Virus record (IMG/VR): IMGVR_UViG_3300020020_000071
Span: 1 to 45,204 of that record
Strand: one strand, 5' to 3'
DNA: 45,204 nt
DNA from: a virus
Positions 4,923-15,044 of the stretch are shown here, piece after piece (the first letter of the stretch is position 1; each line of letters opens with the position of its first letter). The translations under genes and the position numbers were made by a program. The notes beneath the pieces were generated by a model, which saw only the letters and a program-made list of their open reading frames with translations, ran no database searches and was not told the origin of the DNA.

Positions 4923-6008
4923 TTAGATCGTCTCTTTCCAAATACCAAGTTTTTTGACCCAAGGTCTAGCTAGTTCCCAAACGCCAGCCACTCTAACGTA
5001 AGGGATAGCCGGTTTCCAAACTCCATTTTGTTTAACTCGAGCTCCTGCGATTGTCGTTGCATTAGCAGATTGGGAATATAATCCATTCCCATACGTATTG
5101 ATCGCTCGAACGAAGAAGTAATACTTAGTACCTGGGATCAGTCCACTAATTACTTTAGGAGATGTTCCTGAAACTATCGTTGCTCCAGCAACTGTATTTG
5201 AAGTATTATACGCAACTTGATAACTTGTAATTATTGATCCACCATTAAAAGGTGGAATCCAAGTCACGCTTACTTCGACTTGCGACACATTAATTAAAGA
5301 TGGAGTATTAGGAGCATTGGGAACATCATGCATAGTCACTTCTGCTCTAGCAGACCAAGGACTAAATCCAGCAACATTATGGGTTCTAGCCCAAATATAA
5401 TACTTTATACCTGGAAGGAGACTACCTATAGAGGTTGACCCATCAGAACTTATGATAGTAGCTCCGACACCTTGAGAGTCTATCCCATATCGAATTTGTC
5501 GACTATCAATTGGAGCTCCACCACTACCGTCCGTAAAAGTCACAAACATTGAAACGTTCGTAAGACTGGATATAACTGGTTTACTAGGTGCACCAGAAAG
5601 ACGAGGAATAGTAGGAAGTGCCCACGAACCCGAATTATTTGATGTTTGACCTTGCCAGCCAGTCAAAGTTACAGACGCACTGAACGTTTTACTACCATCA
5701 GCATTATGCGCAATCGTTCTAGTGCCAGAAGCAGTTTGTAGCTTAAAAGTTCCAACGTCGTGGTTATGGCCCGAGTTGAAAATATGAACTCCGTCACCAG
5801 GATCATCATCATCATAGACGGTAACTCCATTAATGACAGCGTGTCCAAGACGAAGACCACGACAACTGTACTGATCAAAGCGCCATCCAACTTGCCAGGC
5901 AATCGTAGTAGTATTAGCAGAAACATTTTGTGAAACTACTTGCCAATCTAAATAACTATTCTCAGAACCTTCTACGGTATCCCCAAAGAGAGTAGCTGAT
6001 GTAACCAT
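4923..6008 (-). CDS. Minor tail protein with two fibronectin type III domains
   Basis: The N-terminal 140 residues form a beta-rich domain with DUF859-like features of siphovirus tail proteins (GWRFDQYSCRGLRLG, HNADGSKTFSASVTLTGWQG). Two Fn3 domains follow (about 148-235 and 240-325), each with the PxxP entry, the Trp/Tyr core and a GLxPGTKYYxxVRAxN-type end. The C-terminus carries three VxxxGVWKxAxP-like repeats, common at the ends of actinophage fibres. A pair of ATG codons occurs at 6006-6011; the second one is 6 bases from AGGAGG and is chosen. It probably sits at the tail tip and contacts the host surface. Confidence 0.8.
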   Translation of the reverse strand: MVTSATLFGDTVEGSENSYLDWQVVSQNVSANTTTIAWQVGWRFDQYSCRGLRLGHAVINGVTVYDDDDPGDGVHIFNSGHNHDVGTFKLQTASGTRTIAHNADGSKTFSASVTLTGWQGQTSNNSGSWALPTIPRLSGAPSKPVISSLTNVSMFVTFTDGSGGAPIDSRQIRYGIDSQGVGATIISSDGSTSIGSLLPGIKYYIWARTHNVAGFSPWSARAEVTMHDVPNAPNTPSLINVSQVEVSVTWIPPFNGGSIITSYQVAYNTSNTVAGATIVSGTSPKVISGLIPGTKYYFFVRAINTYGNGLYSQSANATTIAGARVKQNGVWKPAIPYVRVAGVWELARPWVKKLGIWKETI

Positions 6009-6018
6009 CATCTACCTC

Positions 6019-6258
6019 CTAGGGAAGAACCTTGAAGTAAATGTCTCCATCATTACCACCGGATGGATCTGCCGTGCCTGAAGAAATCCCTGCGGCGGTT
6101 CTATAAGCAGACTTACCGATAGGAACGAGCGCCTTGACTTGCGCTATAAAATCTCTGGCGCGATTAATCTCTCTAGCGCCCCAACGGACGCGTCCCTCTT
6201 CCCCAGTATCAGGGACGAGAGGATATCCAGCAGCTACTGCGTCATCACCGACGGGCAT
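6019..6258 (-). CDS. Small baseplate or tail-tip protein, 79 aa
   Basis: ATG at 6256-6258 follows a perfect AAGGAGG with a 7-base spacer; the longer reading frame upstream is rejected. The protein has the pattern of small actinophage minor tail proteins: residues VRWGAREINRARDFIAQVK form a helix, and TADPSGGNDGDIYFKVLP matches the GDIYFK(V) ends of tail-fibre-associated proteins. It lies between the Gp37-like protein and the Fn3 protein, so a baseplate role is likely. Confidence 0.65.
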   Translation of the reverse strand: MPVGDDAVAAGYPLVPDTGEEGRVRWGAREINRARDFIAQVKALVPIGKSAYRTAAGISSGTADPSGGNDGDIYFKVLP

Positions 6259-6269
6259 ACTGAGCCTCC

Positions 6270-7442
6270 TTAAGTAAAGTCGTCCCATTCCTCAGTAGTA
6301 AAGTCGCCCCATTCATCCCCAAGATCAAAGGTGATCCAAGAATCTGGTTGAACAAATTCATGAACCATCAAAGTGGGGTAGGAACGATCTCCTTCTTTGT
6401 CACTTACAAATATCTGTTCAGTAACTTGCATTATACTAGTAGTACCATCATCATCTCGAATCTCAACCAAATCTCCTAAATTATAATGAATTCCATACCT
6501 AAATTGACTGAGAGTCTGATGTATCTCACCATCTAGTCCGAAGAATTTACGATTCTTCGCAAGTTCTTCTATACCTCTAGTAATCATAAGCTCTGTAGCA
6601 ACAGAAGGAGTAGGATCTGTAATATCCTGAGCTACAACCACTAATACGCGACGTTCAAAACCAGCTACTAATGGATCAACATCAGTTGGGTATACAATTT
6701 CTATTCCAACGGGAGACAATACGTAAGCGGTATTCTTATAAAAAGCATTAGTCTTTAGCAGTGAAGTATTATGAAGGTTTTCGAAATCAGGACTGAATAT
6801 AACTGCAGCAAGAGTTGTTTGTTGAGTCGTTCGATCACTACCCATATAAACATCAAAATATAACTGACCATTAAGATCTCTTACCAAACGAAAACCCATT
6901 AAAAATTCATCACTCAAATTCTTAAGAGCTGTATAAAGATCTTTTGGATCAATTGCGTATATGATTTCTTCAGTTGGAAAAGGGATTGTATCTTCGGTAA
7001 AAATATTATCTTCAGTTACACCTGAGATAATGTCGCCAGTATCGAATACTCCTGTTACACAAATATCATGAAACAATTGATCGGCAATTTCTTTAGGAGT
7101 TCCTGTAAGAATCCATTTCGGATCTGTAGTTAATTCTGTGGTTGCATCAGGATATGCTAATCTTTGAGTAAAGATCGATTCAAGAGAAGGACCTTTAGCT
7201 TTTAAGACACGCCGACCTTCATCGTCTGTAATATCTTCAACAGTTTCAATTGTCATTACTCTATACGACTCATTATGAGTAAATCGTAAACCAGGAAGTA
7301 TTAATTTACGATTCTCTGTTGACGAAATCATATGTAATTCAAAATCTCCAACTGAAGAAAATCTTTCAGTCCAGATAAGTAATTCAAATTTATCTACAAC
7401 TGAAACACGACGATAAAGACTATCAAGAATATAAATCTCCAT
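6270..7442 (-). CDS. ReqiPepy6 Gp37-like baseplate protein
   Basis: Starts MEIYILDSLYRRVSVVDKFE, LLIWTERFSSVGDFELH, the hallmark of the siphovirus ReqiPepy6 Gp37-like family, which functionally replaces the tail-associated lysin/baseplate hub (phage T4 gp27 fold) behind the distal tail protein. Length 390 residues fits the family. The end is acidic and repetitive (FDLGDEWGDFTTEEWDDFT). The ATG overlaps the stop of the distal tail gene (TAATG), implying coupled translation. Confidence 0.85.
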   Translation of the reverse strand: MEIYILDSLYRRVSVVDKFELLIWTERFSSVGDFELHMISSTENRKLILPGLRFTHNESYRVMTIETVEDITDDEGRRVLKAKGPSLESIFTQRLAYPDATTELTTDPKWILTGTPKEIADQLFHDICVTGVFDTGDIISGVTEDNIFTEDTIPFPTEEIIYAIDPKDLYTALKNLSDEFLMGFRLVRDLNGQLYFDVYMGSDRTTQQTTLAAVIFSPDFENLHNTSLLKTNAFYKNTAYVLSPVGIEIVYPTDVDPLVAGFERRVLVVVAQDITDPTPSVATELMITRGIEELAKNRKFFGLDGEIHQTLSQFRYGIHYNLGDLVEIRDDDGTTSIMQVTEQIFVSDKEGDRSYPTLMVHEFVQPDSWITFDLGDEWGDFTTEEWDDFT

Positions 7443-8269
7443 TACAAACCCCCATACTTTACAGTGTATTCAAGGGTGTAAGGAATGGCAGCTCCATCGG
7501 CAAATACTCTAAACTGATTAATGCCTTTAAACAATTCAATCCAAGCTGACTGAGGAGACATAGCATATAGAAGTGAACTTTCTACAGCAGATCGAGTTAA
7601 TGTTATAAATTTATTACCAACGACAGTATTAATTCTCAATACATCATCTGCTTGAAGAACAGCAGCAAAATCCAATGTACGTACTAAGCCGTCTGGTGGT
7701 GTATGATAAATAGTAAATTCTGTTAAAGCACGATCCACTAAAAGAGTAAGTAATATGCCTGTTTCAACAGTTCCTGGATAATCAATTGGGAAAGTTGTAG
7801 TGGTAGATACGGTATCTTCCTCAATTTCTACCGAAGTTAATTCTACAAAATCGGGATCGAAACACATCACAGATATAACGACTTGAGGATCTTTGGCGAA
7901 GAGAGGAGTCTCGAAAGACTCCACCCTTCCTGTAATATCCACCTCAAGCCCATCGTCCAAGAAAAATCTAAGCTTAACCTCAGACTTAGGCATAAAGAAC
8001 GAATATAGATTTTTACGTATGTCTCGAATGTTGTGAACTTCCCAATCTAATGGCTCGAGACCCAGAGTCAGTAAAATATTACGTGATTCTCGACGACTCG
8101 ACTGAAACTGGGCCCCGTCCAGATTAGCGGTTGATGACGAAACAAGGGTTGCCTTTACAGGATCCAAACCCGAAATATCCTCGACGAAGATACCGTCGGT
8201 AATTTCTTCCAACGGTAGGGATAAAAGCATCCCGGAGGTTGACGTCCTAACTTCTACCTTGGTAAGCAT
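7442..8269 (-). CDS. Distal tail protein (Dit-like)
   Basis: A 275-residue protein directly after the tape measure and before the Gp37-like protein, the standard place of the distal tail protein. The pattern of an N-terminal beta domain, a mid part with SSRRESRNILLTLGL and IRDIRKNLYSFFMPKSEVKL and a C-terminal domain with galectin-like strands is typical of phage tail component (Siphovirus-type tail, RIFT-related) proteins. The start overlaps the tape-measure stop by TAATG. Confidence 0.75.
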   Translation of the reverse strand: MLTKVEVRTSTSGMLLSLPLEEITDGIFVEDISGLDPVKATLVSSSTANLDGAQFQSSRRESRNILLTLGLEPLDWEVHNIRDIRKNLYSFFMPKSEVKLRFFLDDGLEVDITGRVESFETPLFAKDPQVVISVMCFDPDFVELTSVEIEEDTVSTTTTFPIDYPGTVETGILLTLLVDRALTEFTIYHTPPDGLVRTLDFAAVLQADDVLRINTVVGNKFITLTRSAVESSLLYAMSPQSAWIELFKGINQFRVFADGAAIPYTLEYTVKYGGL

Positions 8270-11200
8270 TAAGGCAAACCTCCCTTCGTGGCTGATAGTT
8301 GATTCTTGGTCTGTCGGTAAATATCCGCCGAAGAAAGAGCCTTAGGCGAAGTGTTGTATTGGTTATAGGTAAAGATAGACTCTCCTCCACCAGAACCATC
8401 GTCAGTACGATCAATCTCATTCTGTCTCTGAATATCCGATACCTGTCGTGCTGCTATGTATGCAGTATTCACATCAATAGCCTTAGGCGTCAATATAGTA
8501 TCTAATAGCGAAGCGTTTCGTCGCACACCAGAGAGATCAAGCACAGGACGGATAGTAGGAGACAGATCCATAGAACCGTTGATCTCATTAGACACTCCAG
8601 ATATAGTCTTTTTCATGGACTTAAGTGCTTCCTTACCAATACCGGTAGAAGCTCTCTTAATAAAATAGCTGTACTTGGTCAATCCTGCAGCGAATCCTTC
8701 AGCAGAATATCGACCAACAAGTATGAACTTCTTGGATGGTGAACCAATGCCTAGGAAGTCCATAGCACTGTTCCACGCGTCCTTAGCCACTCCTACTGCT
8801 GCATCTTTAATACGACCACCGAAGCGCGAGAATCCCTTTACACATCCCTCCACGATAGCCAATGCCATATCAGCGCCAGCATCGCCAAGACGTTCTGAGT
8901 TGTCTCGAATTGCTTTGGTGATACCATTGATAAAGTTGATCAGAAGATTTACACCCGCTTGAATAACTCGAGGTAGATTCTTACCAATGGCATCCAAATA
9001 TGCAACGATAATGTCGGTAGCTACAGTAACGACTCTTCCGATGTTGTCTCGAATGCCAGTCAGAATCCCAACTAGAATATTGAGACCTGCTCGAACCATC
9101 TTTGGAATCGACTGTTCAAGAACACCCAGCATCAATCCAAGAAGTTTAAGAAGAGTCTTGACCAATTGTGGACCAAGACGATCCATCTCTTTCAGAATCT
9201 GGATCAGAATATCAATCACAAGTTTAACGATCTTCGGTACAGCTTCAATCAGAATATCAATCAGCAACAGAAGTGCGATGCCGACCTGCTTAACAATGAC
9301 TGGTACCATACCGATAAGTGCACTGACAATAGCAACAATTGCTGCAGCACCAGCCGCCCCAGCCACACTTAAAGCCGTGAGTCCAGCGGCAAATAAGAAC
9401 ACCCCTGCTCCAGCTAGGGCAAGACCTGCACCGATCAAAGTAAGAGCAACGCCCAAAAGAAGCATTGCGGGGATCACAGGAAGTAATGCCGCAGAAGAAA
9501 GTCCAAGAACAGCGAATGAAGCTGCTAAAGTTACAAGACCCTTGGTAACTTCACCCCAAGACATCTGGCTCAGAGCTAGTAACACTGGCAAGAATATCCT
9601 CAAAGCAGCTGAAACAATCAGTAAAGCTGCCGCTCCAGGAAGAGCCTGGGTCATTAATAAAATCGCAACAGATATGATAGCCAAAGAAGCAGCTAACACT
9701 TTAAGACTTTTTCCAATTTCCTCCCAGCTCATACCACCCAATGATTTGAAGACCTTAGCTAATATAGTTAAAGCTCCCGCAACGATTAGGACACCAGCAG
9801 CGGACAGAGGTGCGTATGGTGGAATAAGAAGAAGAGCCGAAGTGATCAGTAAAAGAGCTCCAGCCAAGACAGTAAGACCTTTACCAATTTCGCCCCACTT
9901 CATGCCGCCCATCTGTAGAACAGCTTCACCAATAAACTTAAGAGAGGTAGCAGCAAGAAGTAAACCTGCTCCGGAAAGTATAGCCGTTGGTGGCATAGCG
10001 GTTAAAGCCATGGCCATAAATTTTAGACCACCGGCTATGACAGTCAGTCCTTTAGCAATGTCCAACCAAGATATACCTTGAAGATCAAGCATTGCGCTCG
10101 CGAGAATCTTGATACCAGAAGCCAAGAGAACAATTCCTGCGCCAGCAAGAACACCCGTGGCATTGGCTTTGGCAAATTTAGTGAATAAAGCTAGAGATAC
10201 GAGAAGAGCGGCAACGCCAGTAAGACCTTTCGCCATCTCTTCCCAATTCATCCCAGACAGATCTTTAACTGCACTAGCCAATATCTTTATGGCAAAGGCA
10301 ATCGCGACAAGACCAAGTCCAGTGGACAACATCTTCGCAGCTACAGGCATTAGATTTGACGTTAGAGCAAGCGTATTCAACAATATAACTACACCAGTCA
10401 ACCCTTTAGCGAGTTCTTCCCAACTTAGCTCAGAGAGACTCTTTACTGCTATAGCCAGAATATTAATAGCAATTGAAAGCGCTATGAGTGCTGTCGCAGT
10501 AGTATACATTCGAACAACATTTACTGTTGGTATCTGAGTAAGCACTGCCAAGCTAGCCAGAAGTTGTGTAAACATAATGGCGATAGCTGAGAGTGCCTTA
10601 GTAAGACCTTCCGAGTCAATTTTAGACAATATAGAAATTGCCACTGCCAAAACACCAATAGCAAGCGCAATTTGCAATAGCGTGGCTGCTTGCAACGTTG
10701 TTTGCATAGCGCTCAAAGTGCTTGTGAGCTGGGTGATAATACCCCCAAAACTACCGAGAGCACCACCCTTGGAGAAGAAGTTCTTCAACAGAAGAACAAA
10801 GGTAATTAAAGCACCAGTATTCAACGCACCCAACATGTCGCCGAAGTTAATTCCTCCGACTACTGAGGCTACATCCTGCCAAATCTCTACCAACTTACTT
10901 GTAAGAGGTTCCATGAACCGCCAAATATCATCAAGAGCTTGACCCATTCTTACCCAGGCATAAGTAATGAAATCAATCAATGTACCTAGAGGGCCAAGTT
11001 CTTTTACGAATCCAGATACATTACCAGCCGCTGCTTCGGCGTCGAAACCCTCAAATAGAGTCGACAGAATATCAGCGAAAGCTTGTATCATGTTAAGTGG
11101 AACTTTGATAACAGTCTTAACTCCATCAAAGAACTTGATGAGGCCTTCACCTTCGTTTATAGCTTTACGAAGAGCTACTAAGAAATCTCCTACATTTGCT

Positions 11201-12645
11201 GTAGTCGCAAGGATACTTCCTTCACCATCACTAAACTCAGAGAACAACTCAAATATGATTCGTCCAACCTGCTTCAATACGTCGACACCAATACCGATAA
11301 TAGCGAAGAAACCAGCTGCAGTTCTCCGAATATTATCCATAGTGTCTTCGCCAAGTCTGGCGGCACTAAGAAAGTCTCGTATAGCAACAGTAATATCGTA
11401 CAGCCTTTTACCAGTCATAGCAGGGAACATGTCCCTAAATGCCAATCCAATGGGGTGTATTACCTCCATCAAGTTATTAAAAGCAAGACTGATCGATTCA
11501 ATCAAAACTGTTCGACCGCCAAGAGCTTTCCAGTCTCCTAGAACTTTATTTCTAACGTCAGCCGAACGTTGAATAAAACCGCCCAGAGTATTATTCGCTT
11601 GAGTGAAGAAAGTTCTAGCTTCCTCGAAATCGCCAAATATCATTTGCCAGGTTTTAGCCCAACCAGAACCTGCTTGTTCTCTCAAAGTATTGAAAAGCTG
11701 GGTTATAGTCTTTACCTTGGTAGCAGCATCCTGGGCGTCCTTACCCATTGCTATAATGTCTGCGGCCTGAGCCTTAGTAAAGCCCATAGATATGATTTGA
11801 GCTTCGGTCATATCACCGGTAAACTGCTTAAGAGTATCAGTCAGAATCTCAGCTGAAAGCCATCCCTTCTCAAGGGTGGCACGGAAGCTACCAGCATCCT
11901 TGAGCATCTTATCGATGGCAACACCATGAGCTCGAGCGGTATTCATGAGAGCATCTTGGAAAACCTTACCACCCATACCCGCATTTACAACCGAGTTCCA
12001 GTCAATCAGCTTAACCGTACCCGTAGCGATAGCCTGAGAAAGCTGATACATCGCTGAGGAGGCTTGTTCTGCGTTTGAGCCCGAAACCGCAGCTAGATTA
12101 GCAATACCTTTAATCGCGCCAACAGCGACATCAAGTTTGACACCGGCAGCAGTGAAGGTACCAATGTTTCGGGCCATCTGACTAAAGTTGTAAATTGTCT
12201 GGTCAGAATATGTATTAAGTTTATTCAAGGCATCGTTAACATCATCGAGACCCGTATTTTGCCAGCGCGTGTTTGACAGAATCGTCTGGATCGAGTTGAT
12301 GTTAGTTTGATACTCTTGAAGACCCGCTTTGACCGGATCGATTGTAAGTGACTTTGCAAGAGATAGACCAGCATTGACAGCAGAATGAACAATGGTAGCC
12401 AAAGCAGTGATAGCAACTACCGACATCGCCTTGAATTTGCCAGCTATACCGTCAACAGCTTCGGCAATATGGCCAAGATGAACGTTCTTCGCGGCAGCGC
12501 TAACATCTCCGAGGCCTTTTCCGGCGTTCTCCAGCCGTAAGCTTTTGTTGAGTGCTTCTAGCGATGCTAGGGTGTGCTTAATACCTTGCTCGAACTGCGC
12601 GTTGTTGAATGACATATTAACAACGCGATCGTCAACACTGCTCAT
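8269..12645 (-). CDS. Tail tape measure protein, 1458 aa
   Basis: The largest protein of the window. The N-terminal 400 residues (MSFNNAQFEQGIKHTLASLE, later QTILSNTRWQNTGLDDV and ALNKLNTYSDQTIYNFSQMA) are typical tape-measure sequence, containing the conserved assembly domain. The middle holds long hydrophobic helices, including six to seven degenerate repeats of about 57-63 residues centred on a WxEx(A/G)KGL motif. The C-terminus contains IGSPSKKFILVGRYSAEGFA, a common tape-measure end motif. ATG at 12643-12645 overlaps the upstream stop (ATGA). At about 1.5 angstrom per residue the tail would be near 220 nm. Confidence 0.92.
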   Translation of the reverse strand: MSSVDDRVVNMSFNNAQFEQGIKHTLASLEALNKSLRLENAGKGLGDVSAAAKNVHLGHIAEAVDGIAGKFKAMSVVAITALATIVHSAVNAGLSLAKSLTIDPVKAGLQEYQTNINSIQTILSNTRWQNTGLDDVNDALNKLNTYSDQTIYNFSQMARNIGTFTAAGVKLDVAVGAIKGIANLAAVSGSNAEQASSAMYQLSQAIATGTVKLIDWNSVVNAGMGGKVFQDALMNTARAHGVAIDKMLKDAGSFRATLEKGWLSAEILTDTLKQFTGDMTEAQIISMGFTKAQAADIIAMGKDAQDAATKVKTITQLFNTLREQAGSGWAKTWQMIFGDFEEARTFFTQANNTLGGFIQRSADVRNKVLGDWKALGGRTVLIESISLAFNNLMEVIHPIGLAFRDMFPAMTGKRLYDITVAIRDFLSAARLGEDTMDNIRRTAAGFFAIIGIGVDVLKQVGRIIFELFSEFSDGEGSILATTANVGDFLVALRKAINEGEGLIKFFDGVKTVIKVPLNMIQAFADILSTLFEGFDAEAAAGNVSGFVKELGPLGTLIDFITYAWVRMGQALDDIWRFMEPLTSKLVEIWQDVASVVGGINFGDMLGALNTGALITFVLLLKNFFSKGGALGSFGGIITQLTSTLSAMQTTLQAATLLQIALAIGVLAVAISILSKIDSEGLTKALSAIAIMFTQLLASLAVLTQIPTVNVVRMYTTATALIALSIAINILAIAVKSLSELSWEELAKGLTGVVILLNTLALTSNLMPVAAKMLSTGLGLVAIAFAIKILASAVKDLSGMNWEEMAKGLTGVAALLVSLALFTKFAKANATGVLAGAGIVLLASGIKILASAMLDLQGISWLDIAKGLTVIAGGLKFMAMALTAMPPTAILSGAGLLLAATSLKFIGEAVLQMGGMKWGEIGKGLTVLAGALLLITSALLLIPPYAPLSAAGVLIVAGALTILAKVFKSLGGMSWEEIGKSLKVLAASLAIISVAILLMTQALPGAAALLIVSAALRIFLPVLLALSQMSWGEVTKGLVTLAASFAVLGLSSAALLPVIPAMLLLGVALTLIGAGLALAGAGVFLFAAGLTALSVAGAAGAAAIVAIVSALIGMVPVIVKQVGIALLLLIDILIEAVPKIVKLVIDILIQILKEMDRLGPQLVKTLLKLLGLMLGVLEQSIPKMVRAGLNILVGILTGIRDNIGRVVTVATDIIVAYLDAIGKNLPRVIQAGVNLLINFINGITKAIRDNSERLGDAGADMALAIVEGCVKGFSRFGGRIKDAAVGVAKDAWNSAMDFLGIGSPSKKFILVGRYSAEGFAAGLTKYSYFIKRASTGIGKEALKSMKKTISGVSNEINGSMDLSPTIRPVLDLSGVRRNASLLDTILTPKAIDVNTAYIAARQVSDIQRQNEIDRTDDGSGGGESIFTYNQYNTSPKALSSADIYRQTKNQLSATKGGLP
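9480..10640 (-). repeat. Degenerate tandem repeats in the tape measure gene
   Basis: Six clear and one weak copy of a unit of about 170-190 bases. Each encodes W-E-E/G-E-(I/L/M)-(A/G/T)-K-(G/S)-L followed by an Ala/Leu-rich double helix and ending L-x-x-M/L. Trp codons fall near 10435, 10245, 10065, 9895, 9725 and 9555. Unequal recombination between units could change tail length. Confidence 0.75.
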
Positions 12646-13019
12646 GCGGAGGTCACCGCCTTCCATACCTCGTTTGCGATCTCGTCAAATATAGGTCTGA
12701 TGGCCGGATTGATGTAATCTCTACCTTGAATATAACCACCACCCTTAGTTGCATGGCCATACTGAAGCATGATAGCTACTGGGAACCCGTTCTCCCGATC
12801 AAAGTTAAGCCAAGATATAGTGTAAACGCCTCCCTTTTTACTTACTTCATAATCCCAAGATGAAGCTAAGAGACCCGTATCCATCGGACTTGCTATAGCT
12901 AAGGCGGAAACACCTCTTGCTCCATAACGATGAAGTATAGGGAGAATATCAAGTTTGGTCATAGCGCGTAAGAACGACTCCATGTTCTTGAAGGAGCCAC
13001 TTGAGTTGACGGTTATCAT
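12642..13019 (-). CDS. HK97 gp10-like protein (tail completion or neck)
   Basis: A 125-residue protein with the layout of HK97 gp10-like/phage minor tail completion proteins: an N-terminal helix (FLRAMTKLDILPILHRYGAR), then ALAIASPMDTGLLASSWDYE (the usual TPxxTGxLxxSW motif), then AIMLQYGHATKGGGYIQGRD (the YGHxTxxGxxVxGxxF motif). Family members usually sit before the major tail gene and close the head-tail joint; here the gene lies right before the tape measure and is coupled to it by ATGA. Start ATG at 13017-13019 follows GGAGGAG. Confidence 0.75.
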   Translation of the reverse strand: MITVNSSGSFKNMESFLRAMTKLDILPILHRYGARGVSALAIASPMDTGLLASSWDYEVSKKGGVYTISWLNFDRENGFPVAIMLQYGHATKGGGYIQGRDYINPAIRPIFDEIANEVWKAVTSA

Positions 13020-13037
13020 CTGGCTCCTCCTTACTTG

Positions 13038-14240
13038 TTATGAAACTTGCTTATACTCAGCTGAATATGCTGTGATTGTATTAGAAGGAGATGCGGCGCT
13101 CCATTGAACCGTTATTTCTAGATTCGTACTTGCTCCCGTATCATGCGCGGCGGCTACACTAGCATCCAATTTTCTCACGGGCGTTGTTGGAAGTGCAGTA
13201 GCACTAGACAATAATTCATCAATAGAAAGGAATGCACGACCGTTTCCAGCACCACCAGAAACTTGAATTGTATAATAAAGATCTACATAAACCGGGCGTC
13301 CAGTAACTCCAGAAGAAGCTACAATTGCTTGGCTTGATAGTTGTACTGCACCAATTTTAGATCTAACGGTAAGAGTTGGTGTTCCAGTTACACCAGCTAG
13401 CATAAATAAACGTATTTTAAAAGTAGCTCTTACTGCCACAGAACCGCCAGCAATATTATAACTAGCTACCACCGTTTCCGAACTACTATTTGCAACTGTA
13501 ATAATAGAACTCATAGCATTAGTTCTAAGAACCCCACTAGCATTAGGCTTAAAAGGACCTGTTACAGTTGCGGCTCCAGCTATCGTTACGGCATCACCCA
13601 CGATAACATCATTACTAACCGTTAGTGAAGGACCATCAACAACAAAACTATCATCCGTTCTTAATACATTAGCAGCAGATCGATAAAGATTAGTATCCCC
13701 AGCAACGCTTCCGCTTCCCAAAAGAATCAATCCAGAAGCATCTAAAACAACTCTATGTTCGCTTTCTGATCCGACTCTAGATGACAAAATTGGATCGGTA
13801 GTATTAGTTCTTTTCAATGCAATACTAGCCGATGAAGTAGGTGCTCCAATAAGAAGTTGTTGAGACTCGGTAAGGTTCAGATCGTTCTCGTTAACCCATG
13901 CTGAACCATTCCATCGAAGAAAATCTCCAGAACCTGGAGTTGGTGTAGTAACATCAGAAAGACTATTAATACCCGCAGCAGCTAACATCGCTGCCAATCC
14001 GGCTGGTGTTACTGCACGAACAGTATCTACTGCAGCAGCTGCTTCCGCAGTCGTAGCAAGTTCGACAATACCTTTAACTGTCTCACTTGAGTCTGGGACA
14101 ACCAAAGCTCCAGTATCAATTTCAGTAGTATCAAACTTTGTAAGAATAAGATGACCTGACCCATCGAGATGCGCGTCGACAACAGAGGCATCCTCGATTT
14201 CGATCATCCGCTCAGCGGTTAGACTTGTAACGGTAGCCAC
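13038..14240 (-). CDS. Tail-fibre-like protein inserted before the tape measure
   Basis: A 400-residue Ser/Thr/Ala-rich beta protein. Near residues 55-85 it has VKGIVELATTAEAAAAVD followed by AVTPAGLAAM, a classic phage tail-fibre repeat (Phage_fiber_2-like). The stretch GDFLRWNGSAWVNEN is another fibre-associated motif. The remaining part looks like fibre shaft and a C-terminal beta domain. Start is GTG at 14238-14240 after GGAGG with 5 bases spacing. A fibre gene between tail-tube and tape-measure genes is not the usual order; together with the tail-tube paralogue next to it, it may be a separate acquired module decorating the tail. Confidence 0.7.
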   Translation of the reverse strand: MATVTSLTAERMIEIEDASVVDAHLDGSGHLILTKFDTTEIDTGALVVPDSSETVKGIVELATTAEAAAAVDTVRAVTPAGLAAMLAAAGINSLSDVTTPTPGSGDFLRWNGSAWVNENDLNLTESQQLLIGAPTSSASIALKRTNTTDPILSSRVGSESEHRVVLDASGLILLGSGSVAGDTNLYRSAANVLRTDDSFVVDGPSLTVSNDVIVGDAVTIAGAATVTGPFKPNASGVLRTNAMSSIITVANSSSETVVASYNIAGGSVAVRATFKIRLFMLAGVTGTPTLTVRSKIGAVQLSSQAIVASSGVTGRPVYVDLYYTIQVSGGAGNGRAFLSIDELLSSATALPTTPVRKLDASVAAAHDTGASTNLEITVQWSAASPSNTITAYSAEYKQVS

Positions 14241-14250
14241 GAGGACCTCC

Positions 14251-15033
14251 TTAGAATGAACTAATCTCGTATGTATCTGGGTCTAGAATTATGACACTTG
14301 GGCTTGTAATTTCGAATGTTGTAGAGTCCAACATAACAAGCACCTCATCTGGAGCAGTAATACTAAATGAACCGTCGCCATTATCTATAACAATAATACC
14401 GAAGCCCATCTCAAATATCTCTTCTGGTGAAGGGAGACGTGGATCTTCAGACACTGTCCCATACAAAATATCCTCAAGATTACTGAGTAGCTCTGCGGGG
14501 GAAGTAAGAGAATCAATAACTAATTGTGCTGTTCTCTTATACCCAGGGGTTACTACTGGTTTTGATGAAATATTCCAAACATAAAGTGATGGTTCTGCAG
14601 AGTTATTAAGTGTGTTGTATCTTCTTGGAGAAGGCATGGCTAAAGCATTATAAACTAAATGAAGCCGATATCCAAGCTCATTCTCCTCGAGAGCATTTCC
14701 AACATAACTTCTATAACAGAACCCAAAGGGTTTTCTTCTTTGTCCGGTAATCAACATACCATTAATACCAACAACAACCCCATCGCATTCTGAAAACTCT
14801 TTAGGTCGATGCATGGCTGTTATGGTAGCTTCGTATTCTTCAGTGGGAGCTCGTTGAAGGTACATCACGCCATCCATATAGTATGATCTCACTTCCCCTA
14901 TATCAGGATTCTCATCCACAGAGATCAGACCATTCCAAACTACTCCAGGTCCAGTGGGAGGGTAAAGAACACCTCTGTCAACGCCTATCTCGTAAAAACG
15001 TTCGGAAGGCGTTCCCCAAACCAGTTGCGACAT
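14251..15033 (-). CDS. Second major-tail-protein paralogue, 260 aa
   Basis: Over its first 210 residues it matches the protein at 15630-16499: both have GVDxGVLY, WNGL, a FSECDG/FGECDG motif, QRRKPFGFCYR versus QPRKSFGFSYR, GYRLHLVYNA versus GYKLHLVYGA, and LEDILYGT versus LEDFLYGT. The C-terminus differs: instead of the Ig-like domain it has a short beta-rich, Asp/Ile-rich segment (NGDGSFSITAPDEVLVML). ATG at 15031-15033 follows GAGGAGG. It may form a tail-tube cap, a tail-tip ring or a fibre adaptor for the protein encoded next. Confidence 0.8.
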   Translation of the reverse strand: MSQLVWGTPSERFYEIGVDRGVLYPPTGPGVVWNGLISVDENPDIGEVRSYYMDGVMYLQRAPTEEYEATITAMHRPKEFSECDGVVVGINGMLITGQRRKPFGFCYRSYVGNALEENELGYRLHLVYNALAMPSPRRYNTLNNSAEPSLYVWNISSKPVVTPGYKRTAQLVIDSLTSPAELLSNLEDILYGTVSEDPRLPSPEEIFEMGFGIIVIDNGDGSFSITAPDEVLVMLDSTTFEITSPSVIILDPDTYEISSF

Positions 15034-15044
15034 TTTCCCTCCTC

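Noticed and set aside
8987-10081. 364-codon plus-strand frame opposite the tape measure
   Set aside because: It is antisense to a certain gene, low-complexity (Ala/Pro/Arg/Ile) and caused by the repeated codon pattern of the tape measure.
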